Under the pieces are notes generated by a model. That model was not told the DNA's origin and did no database searches. It saw only the letters and a list, made by a program, of their open reading frames with translations. From Brachyspira pilosicoli (GTDB taxonomy: Bacteria > Spirochaetota > Brachyspiria > Brachyspirales > Brachyspiraceae), in contig NZ_SRZM01000218.1 in assembly GCF_019402445.1 (NCBI RefSeq), positions 1 to 11,573 of the forward strand: a stretch of DNA of 11,573 nucleotides. Reading direction: 5' to 3'. Shown piece by piece: positions 1 through 6,915 of this stretch. The translations under genes were made by a program, and so were the position numbers. How positions within the stretch are numbered: the stretch's first letter is position 1; every line of letters begins with the position of its first letter.

Positions 1-226
1 TATTATTAAGTTCTATTTTATTATATTTCTCATCAAACTCTTCTTCTGTCATGAATGTGAACTTTAATAAATCTATAACACAAAGAATTGTAGGTATAAA
101 AGTCCAGAAAAATAAAACATGCAGTATTCCTCTTTTAGTTTGCCCAAGATAAAATTTCTGTATACCAATACCTCCAAGCATTATAGACAATGCCGAATAT
201 ACTATAGCATATGCTCTTTTTTTCAT
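1..226 (-). CDS. TM2-domain membrane protein (C-terminus cut by window edge)
   Basis: The frame opens with ATG at 226 and runs off position 1, giving 75 residues without a stop. The N-terminus is basic (MKKRAYAIVYS) and is followed by the TM2 signature: GGIGIQKFYLGQ at residues 18-29, a short basic turn (TKRG), then a hydrophobic segment ending in a polar CVIDLLK, residues 34-55. This glycine-rich first helix, the KFYLG turn and an aspartate in the second helix are typical of TM2 proteins, small two-helix membrane proteins with no established biochemical role in bacteria. An acidic cytoplasmic-type tail (MTEEEFDEKYN) follows. The gene starts 28 bases after the stop of the upstream glycosyltransferase on the same strand, so it is probably the third gene of that operon. 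The ribosome site is weak (GGTAAA-like, about 10 bases upstream). The family call is good; the function is unknown. Confidence 0.8.
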   Translation of the reverse strand, partial: MKKRAYAIVYSALSIMLGGIGIQKFYLGQTKRGILHVLFFWTFIPTILCVIDLLKFTFMTEEEFDEKYNKIELNN

Positions 227-254
227 TTTATTATTTTACCATATTTATAATTTT

Positions 255-1250
255 TTAAGAGAATGATTTATATTTATTTATATTAAATTTTGTTACTCTT
301 TTATAACCAGTGATAATTCTAAATATTCCATAGAAAAAACCTAATCCATAAAACATATGTGTTATAAAAAACATAAATGGATATATAAATATTCCTAAAA
401 ATTTATTTATAATTCCTCTATCTTTTATTGATTTTATTATTCCTGCCAAAATAGTCATTGCTAAATATATAATAAATGGTATAAAATATGCAGCTACATA
501 ATTAATTCTAGTATGTAAGTAAATAGCTAATACTATTGGTAACAATAATATATATACACTAAAAAAAGCAGGCAATGTAAATATTAAGTTTTTTTTATTA
601 AAGTTTTTATAAAGCTGTTCAAATCTTCCTCTGCCATAGTTAAGAAGCATTTTTATATATGATTTTAAATTTCCTCTAGGTGGTCTTCTTACTATTATTT
701 CAGGGTCATACATTAATTTATATCCTAAAGAAAGTATTTTATCAATTAATGCATTTTCTTCATTTGGGTATAAACTTTCATCAAAAAGTCCCGCTTCAAA
801 TATAACATCTTTTCGTACAAACAAATTACAAAGTATTACATCTCTGTCAGTTCCTTCTCTATATGTAGAAGAGTTTTTACTATATCTATTTGCTATAGGT
901 CCAACAGCATAATAAGAACGCATACAAGAATCAATATACCTTTCTTTTGTATTTGAAATAATATGAATAGCAGGTCCGCCAACGATTGCTACTTTTTCAT
1001 TGCTTTCAAATATTTCTACAGCTCTTTTTATATTAAGCGGGTCTACAAGAGAATCATTATCTATAAAATATATGATATCACCCGAAGCTTTTTTTAAGCA
1101 TTCATTTCTTTGCACGGTAGGGTGAGTGCCTTCAGCCTGAAATATTTCTATATCATTTTTATTGTAATCAGATAGATAAATTCCTACTAAAGTACTTTCT
1201 ATATTTTCACCTATTCTATGAGGAATAATTATAGTAACTTTTAATGACAC
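255..1250 (-). CDS. Family 2 (GT-A fold) glycosyltransferase with C-terminal membrane helices
   Basis: This 331-residue protein should move a sugar from a nucleotide-sugar donor to an acceptor at the inner face of the cytoplasmic membrane. It starts with the GT2 nucleotide-binding strand KVTIIIP (residues 4-10). QRNECLKKASGDIIYFIDND (48-66) holds the metal-binding D-x-D (DND, 64-66). A later acidic motif NEEN (163-166) sits where the family's catalytic base region lies, and YGRGR at 205-209 follows. Three hydrophobic segments (about 222-245, 250-272 and 284-312) anchor the C-terminus, as in membrane GT2 enzymes for lipid or envelope glycan. The start is GTG, six bases after the galT stop (TAAATATAAGTG), so translation is probably coupled to galT; no strong Shine-Dalgarno sequence is visible. 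The KVTIIIP strand lies right after this start, which supports it. Donor and acceptor cannot be read from the sequence. Confidence 0.87.
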   Translation of the reverse strand: MSLKVTIIIPHRIGENIESTLVGIYLSDYNKNDIEIFQAEGTHPTVQRNECLKKASGDIIYFIDNDSLVDPLNIKRAVEIFESNEKVAIVGGPAIHIISNTKERYIDSCMRSYYAVGPIANRYSKNSSTYREGTDRDVILCNLFVRKDVIFEAGLFDESLYPNEENALIDKILSLGYKLMYDPEIIVRRPPRGNLKSYIKMLLNYGRGRFEQLYKNFNKKNLIFTLPAFFSVYILLLPIVLAIYLHTRINYVAAYFIPFIIYLAMTILAGIIKSIKDRGIINKFLGIFIYPFMFFITHMFYGLGFFYGIFRIITGYKRVTKFNINKYKSFS

Positions 1251-1256
1251 TTATAT

Positions 1257-2231
1257 TTACATCCCAATATTTCTAAAATAAGCTGTTCTCAAATTAGCAG
1301 CCATCTCTTCTGGGCTAGTAGGATTACAAGGAGCCCAAGCACCTGTTTCTGATGAAGCATTAAATTTTTGCTTTTCTTTGCTTCTCATAGGAGGGAAGAA
1401 CTCTATATGATAACGCCATATATTATTATAATTAAATCCATCATTTACAGGAGCACTATACATACACATCATATAAGGAAATTTCATATCAAATAAAGTA
1501 TCTAATGTAGTAGTAGCTTTTTTTAGAATATCAGCCAATGATAGAGATTCTTTTTCATTAAAATCATTTATTGCTATAATATTTTTTTTAGGCATAATCA
1601 TAATACCATAAGGATATTCAGAAGCAAAAGGAAGAAAACATACAAAATCATCATTTTCAAATATTATTCTTCTTCCGTCTTCAATTTCCTGTTCAAGCAT
1701 ATCAGCAAATAGATTTCTATTTTTTATATTATAATAACTTGAAGCCATATCGATTTTCCTTTTAATTCTTAAAGGTATCCAGCTATAACCATATATCTGT
1801 CCATGAGGATGAGGCATAGTAACACCAACAACTTCACCTTTATTTTCAAAAGGCATAATATATTTTATTTTTTTATTTTCAGCTATTTTAACCATTCTCT
1901 CTTGCCATAATTTAACAAGTTTTAATATATGTTCAACAGGAAGTTCTGGAAGAGTAGTATTATGGTCTGAAGAGTATAAAATTACTTCACATTTTCCTAT
2001 AGAAGGAGCAGTTTTAAAAAGTTTACCATTATCAACATCATCAGGATAAGGCGGTTCAAAAGATAGTGCAGGAAAGTCATTATCATAACAGAGCACATCA
2101 TAACTATCTGGTACTTTACCACTTCCAGGACAAAAAGGACAATAGTCTTTAGGCATTTGCGGACGTGCTTGCCTATGACTTGCTATCATAACATAATCAC
2201 CAAGTAAAGGATTATAACGTAATTCTGCCAT
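1257..2231 (-). CDS. galT: Galactose-1-phosphate uridylyltransferase (UDP-glucose--hexose-1-phosphate uridylyltransferase)
   Basis: GalT exchanges UMP between UDP-glucose and galactose-1-phosphate in the cytoplasmic Leloir pathway. The 324-residue length is close to the usual 330-350. The active-site motif HPHGQ is at residues 141-145, with His143 as the expected uridylylated nucleophile. Probable metal ligands are Cys31 and Cys34 (CPFC), His90 (SSDHNTTL) and His141, matching the E. coli zinc-site pattern. The N-terminal RYNPLLGDYVMIASHRQARP and the C-terminal WRYHIEFFPPMRS are also family hallmarks. The ATG at 2231 has a clear ribosome site AGGAGT at 2241-2246 (read on the minus strand). It is the first gene of a minus-strand group followed by a glycosyltransferase and a TM2 protein, which suggests the UDP-sugar feeds envelope or polysaccharide glycosylation as well as galactose use. 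No galK or galE is in the window. Confidence 0.96.
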   Translation of the reverse strand: MAELRYNPLLGDYVMIASHRQARPQMPKDYCPFCPGSGKVPDSYDVLCYDNDFPALSFEPPYPDDVDNGKLFKTAPSIGKCEVILYSSDHNTTLPELPVEHILKLVKLWQERMVKIAENKKIKYIMPFENKGEVVGVTMPHPHGQIYGYSWIPLRIKRKIDMASSYYNIKNRNLFADMLEQEIEDGRRIIFENDDFVCFLPFASEYPYGIMIMPKKNIIAINDFNEKESLSLADILKKATTTLDTLFDMKFPYMMCMYSAPVNDGFNYNNIWRYHIEFFPPMRSKEKQKFNASSETGAWAPCNPTSPEEMAANLRTAYFRNIGM

Positions 2232-2266
2232 AATGAATATACTCCTAAAATATTTATTGCTTATTA

Positions 2267-2294
2267 ATTATATATCTTTTTTTATAATAAGCAA
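2267..2294 (-). promoter_or_regulatory. Sigma70-type promoter for galT operon
   Basis: Read on the minus strand there is TTGCTT (2294-2289), a 16-base gap and a perfect TATAAT (2272-2267). Transcription would start near 2260, giving a leader of about 30 bases to the galT ATG that contains the AGGAGT ribosome site. The A/T richness makes chance -10 boxes common, so the -35 and the spacing carry the weight. Confidence 0.55.
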
Positions 2295-2305
2295 ATATTT
2301 TGTAA

Positions 2306-2334
2306 TTTATTTTTTATAATCATTATGTTATAAT
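2306..2334 (+). promoter_or_regulatory. Probable promoter for the barrel protein gene, overlapping a PerR-box-like palindrome
   Basis: A TATAAT at 2329-2334 lies 17 bases after a weak -35 (TTTATT, 2306-2311). The 15-base stretch 2314-2328 reads TTATAATCATTATGT, which matches the Bacillus PerR-box consensus TTATAATNATTATAA at all but the last two specified positions and contains the perfect palindrome ATAATCATTAT. It lies between the -35 and -10. In such AT-rich DNA a chance match is quite possible. An alternative -10 is the TATAAT at 2315-2320. Confidence 0.35.
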
Positions 2335-2361
2335 GGCGGCTATAAATATTGAGGTTTAATT

Positions 2362-3465
2362 ATGAGAATTATAATAATATCTGTTTTATTATTTTTACAA
2401 ATGTTTTTTGTTATTTATGCGGATACTACTGTTGATTTTAGGCTTTTTACAAGCTCTTATGCATATAACGGAGAAAATACTTATTGGGAAGAAACTAGAA
2501 CTACTTTAACTTATTTTGAAAACTTTACAGAGGGTGCTTTTGATATAAAGTTTAATGATTTTATTACTTTAAGTGTTGGGGCTTCTATATTTTTTCCATT
2601 TACCTTCGAGTTTCCGCAAGGTATAAGGGTTTTTCCTATAGTTACAACACAATTATCAAATGAATATATTGCATTAAGAATAGGTACAATGAAAGGCGGG
2701 CATAATTTGCCTGCACCTATAAGGGACCCTTTAATGGATATGACACCTGTTGTTCGTTCTACACCAGACAATACTTTAATAGCCAAAGGACCAGAGGAAT
2801 ATAAATATAATGAACCTTTTACACATGGCTATTATGAATATGGGGCATCTTTTGAATGGTTTAAGGGTGGAAAAGGTGAAATATATATGAATTGGCAGAT
2901 ACAGCATAATGCTAAACATAGAGAGAGGTTTGATGTTGGGCTCACTTATGCTTTAGATTTTCTTCATGATATAGCAACTCCTTATTTGGGTGTTCATTAT
3001 TGGCATAATGGGGGGCATGAATATCCTTTTGTAGAGGGTAGTCCTGCTATAACAGAAAATTATGTTGGTGCTATTGGTATTAATAGTGAATATTTATCAA
3101 TACTTTATATGGCTTCTTATAATTTGGTTGATAGAGATAATATAAAAGGACAGTTTGGTCATGCTTTATTTTTAAGAGGTAATATAGATGTTATGACATG
3201 GTTTAAAATAGAGCCTATAATATTTGTTTCTGGTTGGTATATCAATAAAAATCATAAATTCATAAGTGTAGAAGGGGACCCTTTTTATAGAGTACCATTT
3301 TATTTTGGTTTAAACATTACTAAAGATTTTATATTTGACAATGGTATAGTATTAAGTTTAGGCTTTGTTAATGGATTATTTTTAACAGAAGAAAATAAGG
3401 TCGGTATAAGATATGACCAGACATTAAAATTTGATTTTACATATTTAGTACCAATAAAAAAATAA
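2362..3465 (+). CDS. Exported beta-barrel-like outer-membrane protein, function unknown
   Basis: I do not recognise a named family. The 367-residue product begins with a Sec signal peptide: MR, a hydrophobic core IIIISVLLFLQMFFVIY, and a likely cut after Ala20 before DTTVDF. The mature part has no cysteine and no further long hydrophobic helix. It is rich in Tyr, Phe, Trp and Gly, with repeated short stretches of alternating polar and hydrophobic residues (for example ITLSVGASIFF, GEIYMNWQIQH, PYLGVHYWH, KFDFTYLVP), as expected of an outer-membrane beta-barrel. The final residues are KK rather than the classical terminal aromatic. ATG 2362 has GAGG at 2351-2354, seven bases upstream. It is divergent from galT and 88 bases upstream of the rubrerythrin; no terminator is visible between the two, so some read-through is possible. 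A soluble periplasmic beta-rich protein is the alternative. Confidence 0.75.
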   Translation: MRIIIISVLLFLQMFFVIYADTTVDFRLFTSSYAYNGENTYWEETRTTLTYFENFTEGAFDIKFNDFITLSVGASIFFPFTFEFPQGIRVFPIVTTQLSNEYIALRIGTMKGGHNLPAPIRDPLMDMTPVVRSTPDNTLIAKGPEEYKYNEPFTHGYYEYGASFEWFKGGKGEIYMNWQIQHNAKHRERFDVGLTYALDFLHDIATPYLGVHYWHNGGHEYPFVEGSPAITENYVGAIGINSEYLSILYMASYNLVDRDNIKGQFGHALFLRGNIDVMTWFKIEPIIFVSGWYINKNHKFISVEGDPFYRVPFYFGLNITKDFIFDNGIVLSLGFVNGLFLTEENKVGIRYDQTLKFDFTYLVPIKK

Positions 3466-3553
3466 ATTTATATTTTTATTGTTTAACTATTTTTTATAGT
3501 GCATGTTTTAAAAGGCATATATTTACAATAATTTTTATAATAGAGGAATAATT

Positions 3554-4165
3554 ATGTTAAAAAAAGTATCTTTACTAATCTCATTAATGTTTATGTTTTT
3601 TAGTTTTGCAAACGCTCAAACAGCAAAATCTACATTAGACGGTATGATGCAGTCTTATAATGGAGAGATGAATGCTTCAGCTATGTATGCAGAATTTGCT
3701 AAGAAATCACAAAATAAAAGTGTATCAACTATGTTTAAAGCTGCTTCTGCTGCTGAGGCTATACATGCTAAACTTTTAAATGATATGGCTATATCTAATA
3801 AATTAACTACTAAACCTTTAACTGCTAAAATTGATCCTGTTAAAACATCTACAGATAATGCTCATTTACAAGCTGGTATAAAAGGTGAAACTTATGAATA
3901 TACTAAAATGTATCCTGCTTTTAGTAAAGTAGCTGCTGCTGAGGGTAATAAAGATGTTGCTAATTTAATGAATATGATAGCAAGCGTTGAAAAAACACAT
4001 GCTCAGTTATATGATAAAACTATGAAAGATTTGGCTGCTGGACAGGGATTACCTGAAGGTTATTATGTATGCCCTGTTTGCGGATATATAGAAAAAGGAA
4101 GCTCTCCAGATTCATGTCCTATTTGTAATGCTGCTGGAAGTACTTTCCAAGCTTTTTTGAGCTAA
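3554..4165 (+). CDS. rbr: Exported rubrerythrin (diiron peroxidase with rubredoxin domain)
   Basis: Rubrerythrins reduce hydrogen peroxide to water in anaerobes using a diiron site fed by a rubredoxin iron. Residues about 25-160 form the ferritin-like four-helix domain with the expected ligands: Glu38 (NGEMNA), Glu68 and His71 (EAIH), Glu112 and Glu115 (GETYEY), Glu130, and Glu146 and His149 (EKTH). Residues about 170-203 are the rubredoxin domain with CPVC (173-176) and CPIC (188-191). Unlike the usual cytoplasmic enzyme, it carries a clear N-terminal signal peptide: MLKK, a hydrophobic core LLISLMFMFFSF, and an ANA site before Gln22, so it should act in the periplasm. ATG 3554 has GAGG at 3543-3546. 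A strong terminator follows at 4189. Neighbours give no obvious reductase partner; how a periplasmic copy receives electrons is open. Enzyme family is certain, export is very likely. Confidence 0.95.
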   Translation: MLKKVSLLISLMFMFFSFANAQTAKSTLDGMMQSYNGEMNASAMYAEFAKKSQNKSVSTMFKAASAAEAIHAKLLNDMAISNKLTTKPLTAKIDPVKTSTDNAHLQAGIKGETYEYTKMYPAFSKVAAAEGNKDVANLMNMIASVEKTHAQLYDKTMKDLAAGQGLPEGYYVCPVCGYIEKGSSPDSCPICNAAGSTFQAFLS

Positions 4166-4188
4166 AATTATAAATTGTTGTTTAAAGG

Positions 4189-4227
4189 AAGAGTGTTGGT
4201 AATATTATTGTTATCAATGCTCTTTTT
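4189..4227 (+). terminator. Rho-independent terminator after rubrerythrin
   Basis: Bases 4189-4202 pair with 4211-4224 across an eight-base loop (TATTATTG). All 14 positions pair, three of them as G-T wobbles, and the stem ends directly in a T run (4223-4227). It begins 24 bases after the rubrerythrin stop and separates that gene from the cassette downstream. Confidence 0.8.
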
Positions 4228-4240
4228 ATATAAAAAATTA

Positions 4241-4276
4241 TTTATTAATATGTTATATATACTTTATATTAATAAA
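4241..4276. repeat. AT-only inverted repeat in the 4228-4332 gap
   Basis: TTTATTAATAT (4241-4251) is repeated as its exact reverse complement at 4266-4276 with a 14-base spacer. The rest of 4228-4332 is plain AT-rich spacer with no open frame, ribosome site or GC-containing stem that I can see. Perfect arms of 11 bases are notable, but both arms lack G and C, so chance or a simple DNA-bending role cannot be excluded. Confidence 0.35.
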
Positions 4277-4332
4277 AAAGTACATATAATAGCTATTTTA
4301 TTAGTGTTAATTAATTGTATTTCTTTTTTTAA

Positions 4333-4361
4333 TTGACAAATTATCATATTTTTATTATAAT
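4333..4361 (+). promoter_or_regulatory. Perfect-consensus sigma70 promoter of the double-cubane cassette
   Basis: TTGACA at 4333-4338 and TATAAT at 4356-4361 are separated by exactly 17 bases. This is the textbook optimum and the best promoter in the window. Initiation would fall near 4367-4369. Promoters this strong are usually held in check by a repressor or leader control; a palindrome over the start site is listed separately. Confidence 0.85.
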
Positions 4362-4371
4362 TACGAATTAT
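4357..4371. promoter_or_regulatory. Operator-like palindrome over -10 and transcription start
   Basis: ATAATT ACG AATTAT is a perfect inverted repeat with six-base arms and a three-base centre. It begins inside the -10 hexamer and ends at the predicted start point, the usual place for a repressor to block initiation. The following bases (to 4378, TGATTATT) partly resemble a Fur/PerR-type site, but the match is loose. No regulator gene is adjacent, so the binding protein is unknown. Confidence 0.35.
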
Positions 4372-4520
4372 GATTATTGATTTTGCTATAAACAAATTGA
4401 TAGTAGTCTTTTCATACTTATCCAAAAAATATACAAGACATATAATATAATCTTTTAAATTCTATAGGTTATAGAATCCATTTCTATTTTTTATATTAAA
4501 AAACATTAGGAGTGTATGCT
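4368..4520 (+). promoter_or_regulatory. Long untranslated leader with a short hairpin
   Basis: If transcription starts at the consensus promoter, about 150 bases precede the ATG at 4521. The leader contains ATTCTATA GGT TATAGAAT (4459-4477), a perfect eight-base-pair stem with a three-base loop. It lies about 30 bases upstream of the ribosome site AGGAG (4508-4512). No known riboswitch consensus is recognisable. A second -10-like TATAAT at 4441-4446 has only a poor -35, so an internal promoter is a weaker explanation of the length. Confidence 0.35.
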
Positions 4521-5669
4521 ATGTCTAATAACTATTTACCTGAAATTTTTGAAACTTTTAATGATGCCCGTAAAAAAGGCTTTATTACAATGAAAGAAGA
4601 GAAGGATAAGGGAAAAAAAGTAGTTGGTACTTTTTGTACATATACGCCAAGAGAGGTGATATATGCAGCTGATGCTATAGCGGTGTCATTATGTTCTACT
4701 AGTGATGAAACTATACCAGAGGCTGAGAAGTATTTGCCTAAGAATTTATGTCCTCTAATAAAATCAAGTTATGGTTTTGCTGTTACAGATAAATGTCCTT
4801 ATATGTATTTTTCAGATATTATAGTAGGGGAAACCACTTGCGATGGTAAGAAAAAGATGTATGAGCTTTTGGGAGAGATAAAAGATACACATGTTATGCA
4901 GCTTCCATATTCAAAGAATGAATTTGCTGTTGCTCTTTGGAAAAATGAGATTAAAGAACTTATAAAAAAATTAGAAGAAAAATTTAATGTAAAAATTACA
5001 GAAGATAAATTAAAAGATGCTATAAAGTTATGTAATGAAGAGAGAAAAGTAATAAGAGAGTTTTTTAATTTAGGTAAATTAGTGCCTTCTCCTATAAAGG
5101 GAAGCGATATGCATGAGGCATTACAATCATCTAATTATAAATTTGACAGAAAGCTCTATATAGAAGAGATAAAAAATTTAGTTGACACTTTTAATGATAA
5201 ATATAAAAAAGGTGAATCTCCGTTTAATAAAAACACCCCAAGAATACTTATTACAGGCTGTCCTACAGGTGGGCTTGTAGAAAAGATAGTAAAACAGCTT
5301 GAAGAGGTGGGGGGAAATGTTGTATGTTTTGAAAGCTGTGTTGGCACAAAGAGTTTTGAAATGCTTGTTGATGAGAATAAAGAGCCTATAGAGGCTATTG
5401 CTGAGAGATATTTAAATATACCTTGTTCTGTTATGAGTCCAAATAATGAAAGAATGGATATTATAAAAAGATATATTGATGAATATAAAATAGATGGTGT
5501 AGTGGATGTTATTTTAAGCTCTTGTCATACTTATGCTGTAGAAGGTGAAAAGATTAGACGCACTGTAGAAGAATGCGGAAAGTCGTATTTACAAATAGAG
5601 ACTAATTATTCTAATAGCGATACTGCTCAGCTTAGAACTAGATTAGAAGCTTTTGTTGAGATGCTATAA
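4521..5669 (+). CDS. Double-cubane-cluster-type protein, 2-hydroxyacyl-CoA dehydratase D/BcrC superfamily (YjiM-like)
   Basis: The 382-residue product matches the stand-alone YjiM/DCCP branch of the 2-hydroxyacyl-CoA dehydratase superfamily, not a CoA-substrate dehydratase, which needs two different subunits. Branch features are the N-terminal LPEIFETFNDARKKGF, VVGTFCTYTPREVIYAADA (residues 34-52), NLCPLIKSSYGFA (75-87), and SDIIVGETTCDGKKKMYELL (98-117). The C-terminal domain has ITGCPTGG (244-251), VCFESCVGT (268-276) and LSSCHTYAVEGEK (332-344). Cys39, 77, 92, 107, 247, 273 and 335 are plausible cluster ligands. The characterised relative in Carboxydothermus hydrogenoformans holds an [8Fe-9S] double cubane and, after ATP-driven reduction by its activator, reduces small molecules such as acetylene; the natural substrate is unknown. 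ATG 4521 is chosen because AGGAG (4508-4512) lies eight bases upstream; an in-frame GTG at 4512 overlaps that site. The matching activator is two genes downstream. Confidence 0.88.
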   Translation: MSNNYLPEIFETFNDARKKGFITMKEEKDKGKKVVGTFCTYTPREVIYAADAIAVSLCSTSDETIPEAEKYLPKNLCPLIKSSYGFAVTDKCPYMYFSDIIVGETTCDGKKKMYELLGEIKDTHVMQLPYSKNEFAVALWKNEIKELIKKLEEKFNVKITEDKLKDAIKLCNEERKVIREFFNLGKLVPSPIKGSDMHEALQSSNYKFDRKLYIEEIKNLVDTFNDKYKKGESPFNKNTPRILITGCPTGGLVEKIVKQLEEVGGNVVCFESCVGTKSFEMLVDENKEPIEAIAERYLNIPCSVMSPNNERMDIIKRYIDEYKIDGVVDVILSSCHTYAVEGEKIRRTVEECGKSYLQIETNYSNSDTAQLRTRLEAFVEML

Positions 5670-5720
5670 ATATATTATTTTTTATTAATAAACTTTTTTA
5701 TTATATTTATGGAATTAAAA

Positions 5721-6860
5721 ATGATATATTTTGATAATGCAGCTACTACACTAAAAAAACCAGACACAGTTGCTAAAGCAGTTTTTGATGCAATAAACAG
5801 TTTTGCAAATGCTTCAAGAGGCTCTTATGAATTATCATTAAATAGTGAGAGAGTTATACTTGATACAAGAGAGAAAATAGTTAAACTTTTTAATGGATAT
5901 AGCCCCAATTATGTTGCATTTACAAGCAATTCTACAGAGGCATTAAACACAGCAATAAAAGGCATAATTAATAAAGATAGCCATGTTATAACCACATCAC
6001 TTGAACATAACAGCGTTTTAAGACCTATCTATGAAATGGAAACTTTAGGAACAGAGCTAACAATAATAAAAGCAAATAATAAAGGTGAATTAAATTATAA
6101 GGATATAGAAAAAAACATAAAACAAAACACTAAAGCAATTATCTGTACGCATGCTTCTAATGTTATAGGTGATGTTTTGGATATTGAGTTTATTGGTAGT
6201 TTATGCACTAAACATAATATATTATTTATACTCGATGCTTCTCAAACAGCAGGAAGTATTAATATAGATATGAAGAAAAATAATATAGATGTAGTATGCT
6301 TTACTGGTCATAAAGGTTTGATGGCTCCTCAAGGTACAGGCGGCTTATGCATAAAAAAAGGCATAGATATTAAGCCATTAAAAACAGGAGGCTCTGGAAT
6401 AAAAACCTATTCAAAGACACACCCAGAAAATATGCCAACAAGACTTGAAGCGGGTACATTAAATAGTCATTCTATAGCTGGTCTTAATGCTGCTTTAGAA
6501 TTTATAGAAAATGAAACCATAGAAAAAATTAGAGATAAAGAAAGAGAGTTAGCTGATTGCTTTTATAATGGTATTAAAAACATAGAAAACATTAAGCTTT
6601 ATGGAAATTATAATACAAAAAAAAGAACTTCTATAGTGTCTTTAAATATTGGAGATGTGGATTCTTCCAAAGTGTCTGATATATTATCAAGCAAATATAA
6701 CATAGCAACGAGGGCGGGAGGGCATTGTGCACCTCTTATGCATGAGGCTTTAGGCACTGTTAAACAAGGAATAGTGAGATTTAGCTTTTCTTATTTTAAT
6801 ACATTTGAAGAGATAGAAAAGGGGATTGATGCTGTTAGGGAGATAAGTAAAAGTTTATAA
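5721..6860 (+). CDS. Cysteine desulfurase family protein (class V aminotransferase, EF2568-like)
   Basis: This 379-residue PLP enzyme should remove sulfur (or selenium) from cysteine (or selenocysteine) as an enzyme-bound persulfide. It opens with MIYFDNAATTLKKP. The PLP site shows His96 (SLEHNS), Asp172 and Gln175 (DASQTAG), and the Schiff-base lysine Lys198 in CFTGHKGLMAPQGTGG. The reactive cysteine is Cys336 in RAGGHCAPLMHEALGT, the short-loop form characteristic of the EF2568-like family rather than housekeeping IscS. From memory, that family was noted beside selenium genes (selD, yedF) in several Firmicutes. The start at 5721 follows a GGA at 5711-5713 and fits the family N-terminus; an in-frame ATG at 5709 has no ribosome site. 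It lies 51 bases after the double-cubane gene and 55 before the activator, so all three are likely co-transcribed. A cluster-assembly or Se/S supply role is inference. Confidence 0.9.
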   Translation: MIYFDNAATTLKKPDTVAKAVFDAINSFANASRGSYELSLNSERVILDTREKIVKLFNGYSPNYVAFTSNSTEALNTAIKGIINKDSHVITTSLEHNSVLRPIYEMETLGTELTIIKANNKGELNYKDIEKNIKQNTKAIICTHASNVIGDVLDIEFIGSLCTKHNILFILDASQTAGSINIDMKKNNIDVVCFTGHKGLMAPQGTGGLCIKKGIDIKPLKTGGSGIKTYSKTHPENMPTRLEAGTLNSHSIAGLNAALEFIENETIEKIRDKERELADCFYNGIKNIENIKLYGNYNTKKRTSIVSLNIGDVDSSKVSDILSSKYNIATRAGGHCAPLMHEALGTVKQGIVRFSFSYFNTFEEIEKGIDAVREISKSL

Positions 6861-6915
6861 GTTGTATAATAAAAACTATTAAATAAAATTAAAATTAATT
6901 AAAGGAAAAATAAAA

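Noticed and set aside
2511..2786. Antisense open frame on the minus strand, 91 codons
   Set aside because: It lies wholly inside the signal-peptide-bearing barrel protein gene, has no ribosome site, and resembles no protein family.
4512..4520. GTG at 4512 as start of the double-cubane gene
   Set aside because: It overlaps the AGGAG ribosome site itself; ATG 4521 has the proper eight-base spacing.
4368..4520. Riboswitch in the long leader
   Set aside because: No consensus core of a known class is recognisable; only one short hairpin is visible, so it is reported as an uncharacterised leader.
5156..5347. Antisense open frame on the minus strand, 63 codons
   Set aside because: It is a shadow of the well-conserved double-cubane protein gene, with low-complexity Ser/Thr/Pro content.
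5681..5697. Possible terminator between the double-cubane and desulfurase genes (TTTATTAATAAA then C and T6)
   Set aside because: The stem is AT-only and has almost no loop, so it would be too weak; the gap is short and the next gene is functionally linked.
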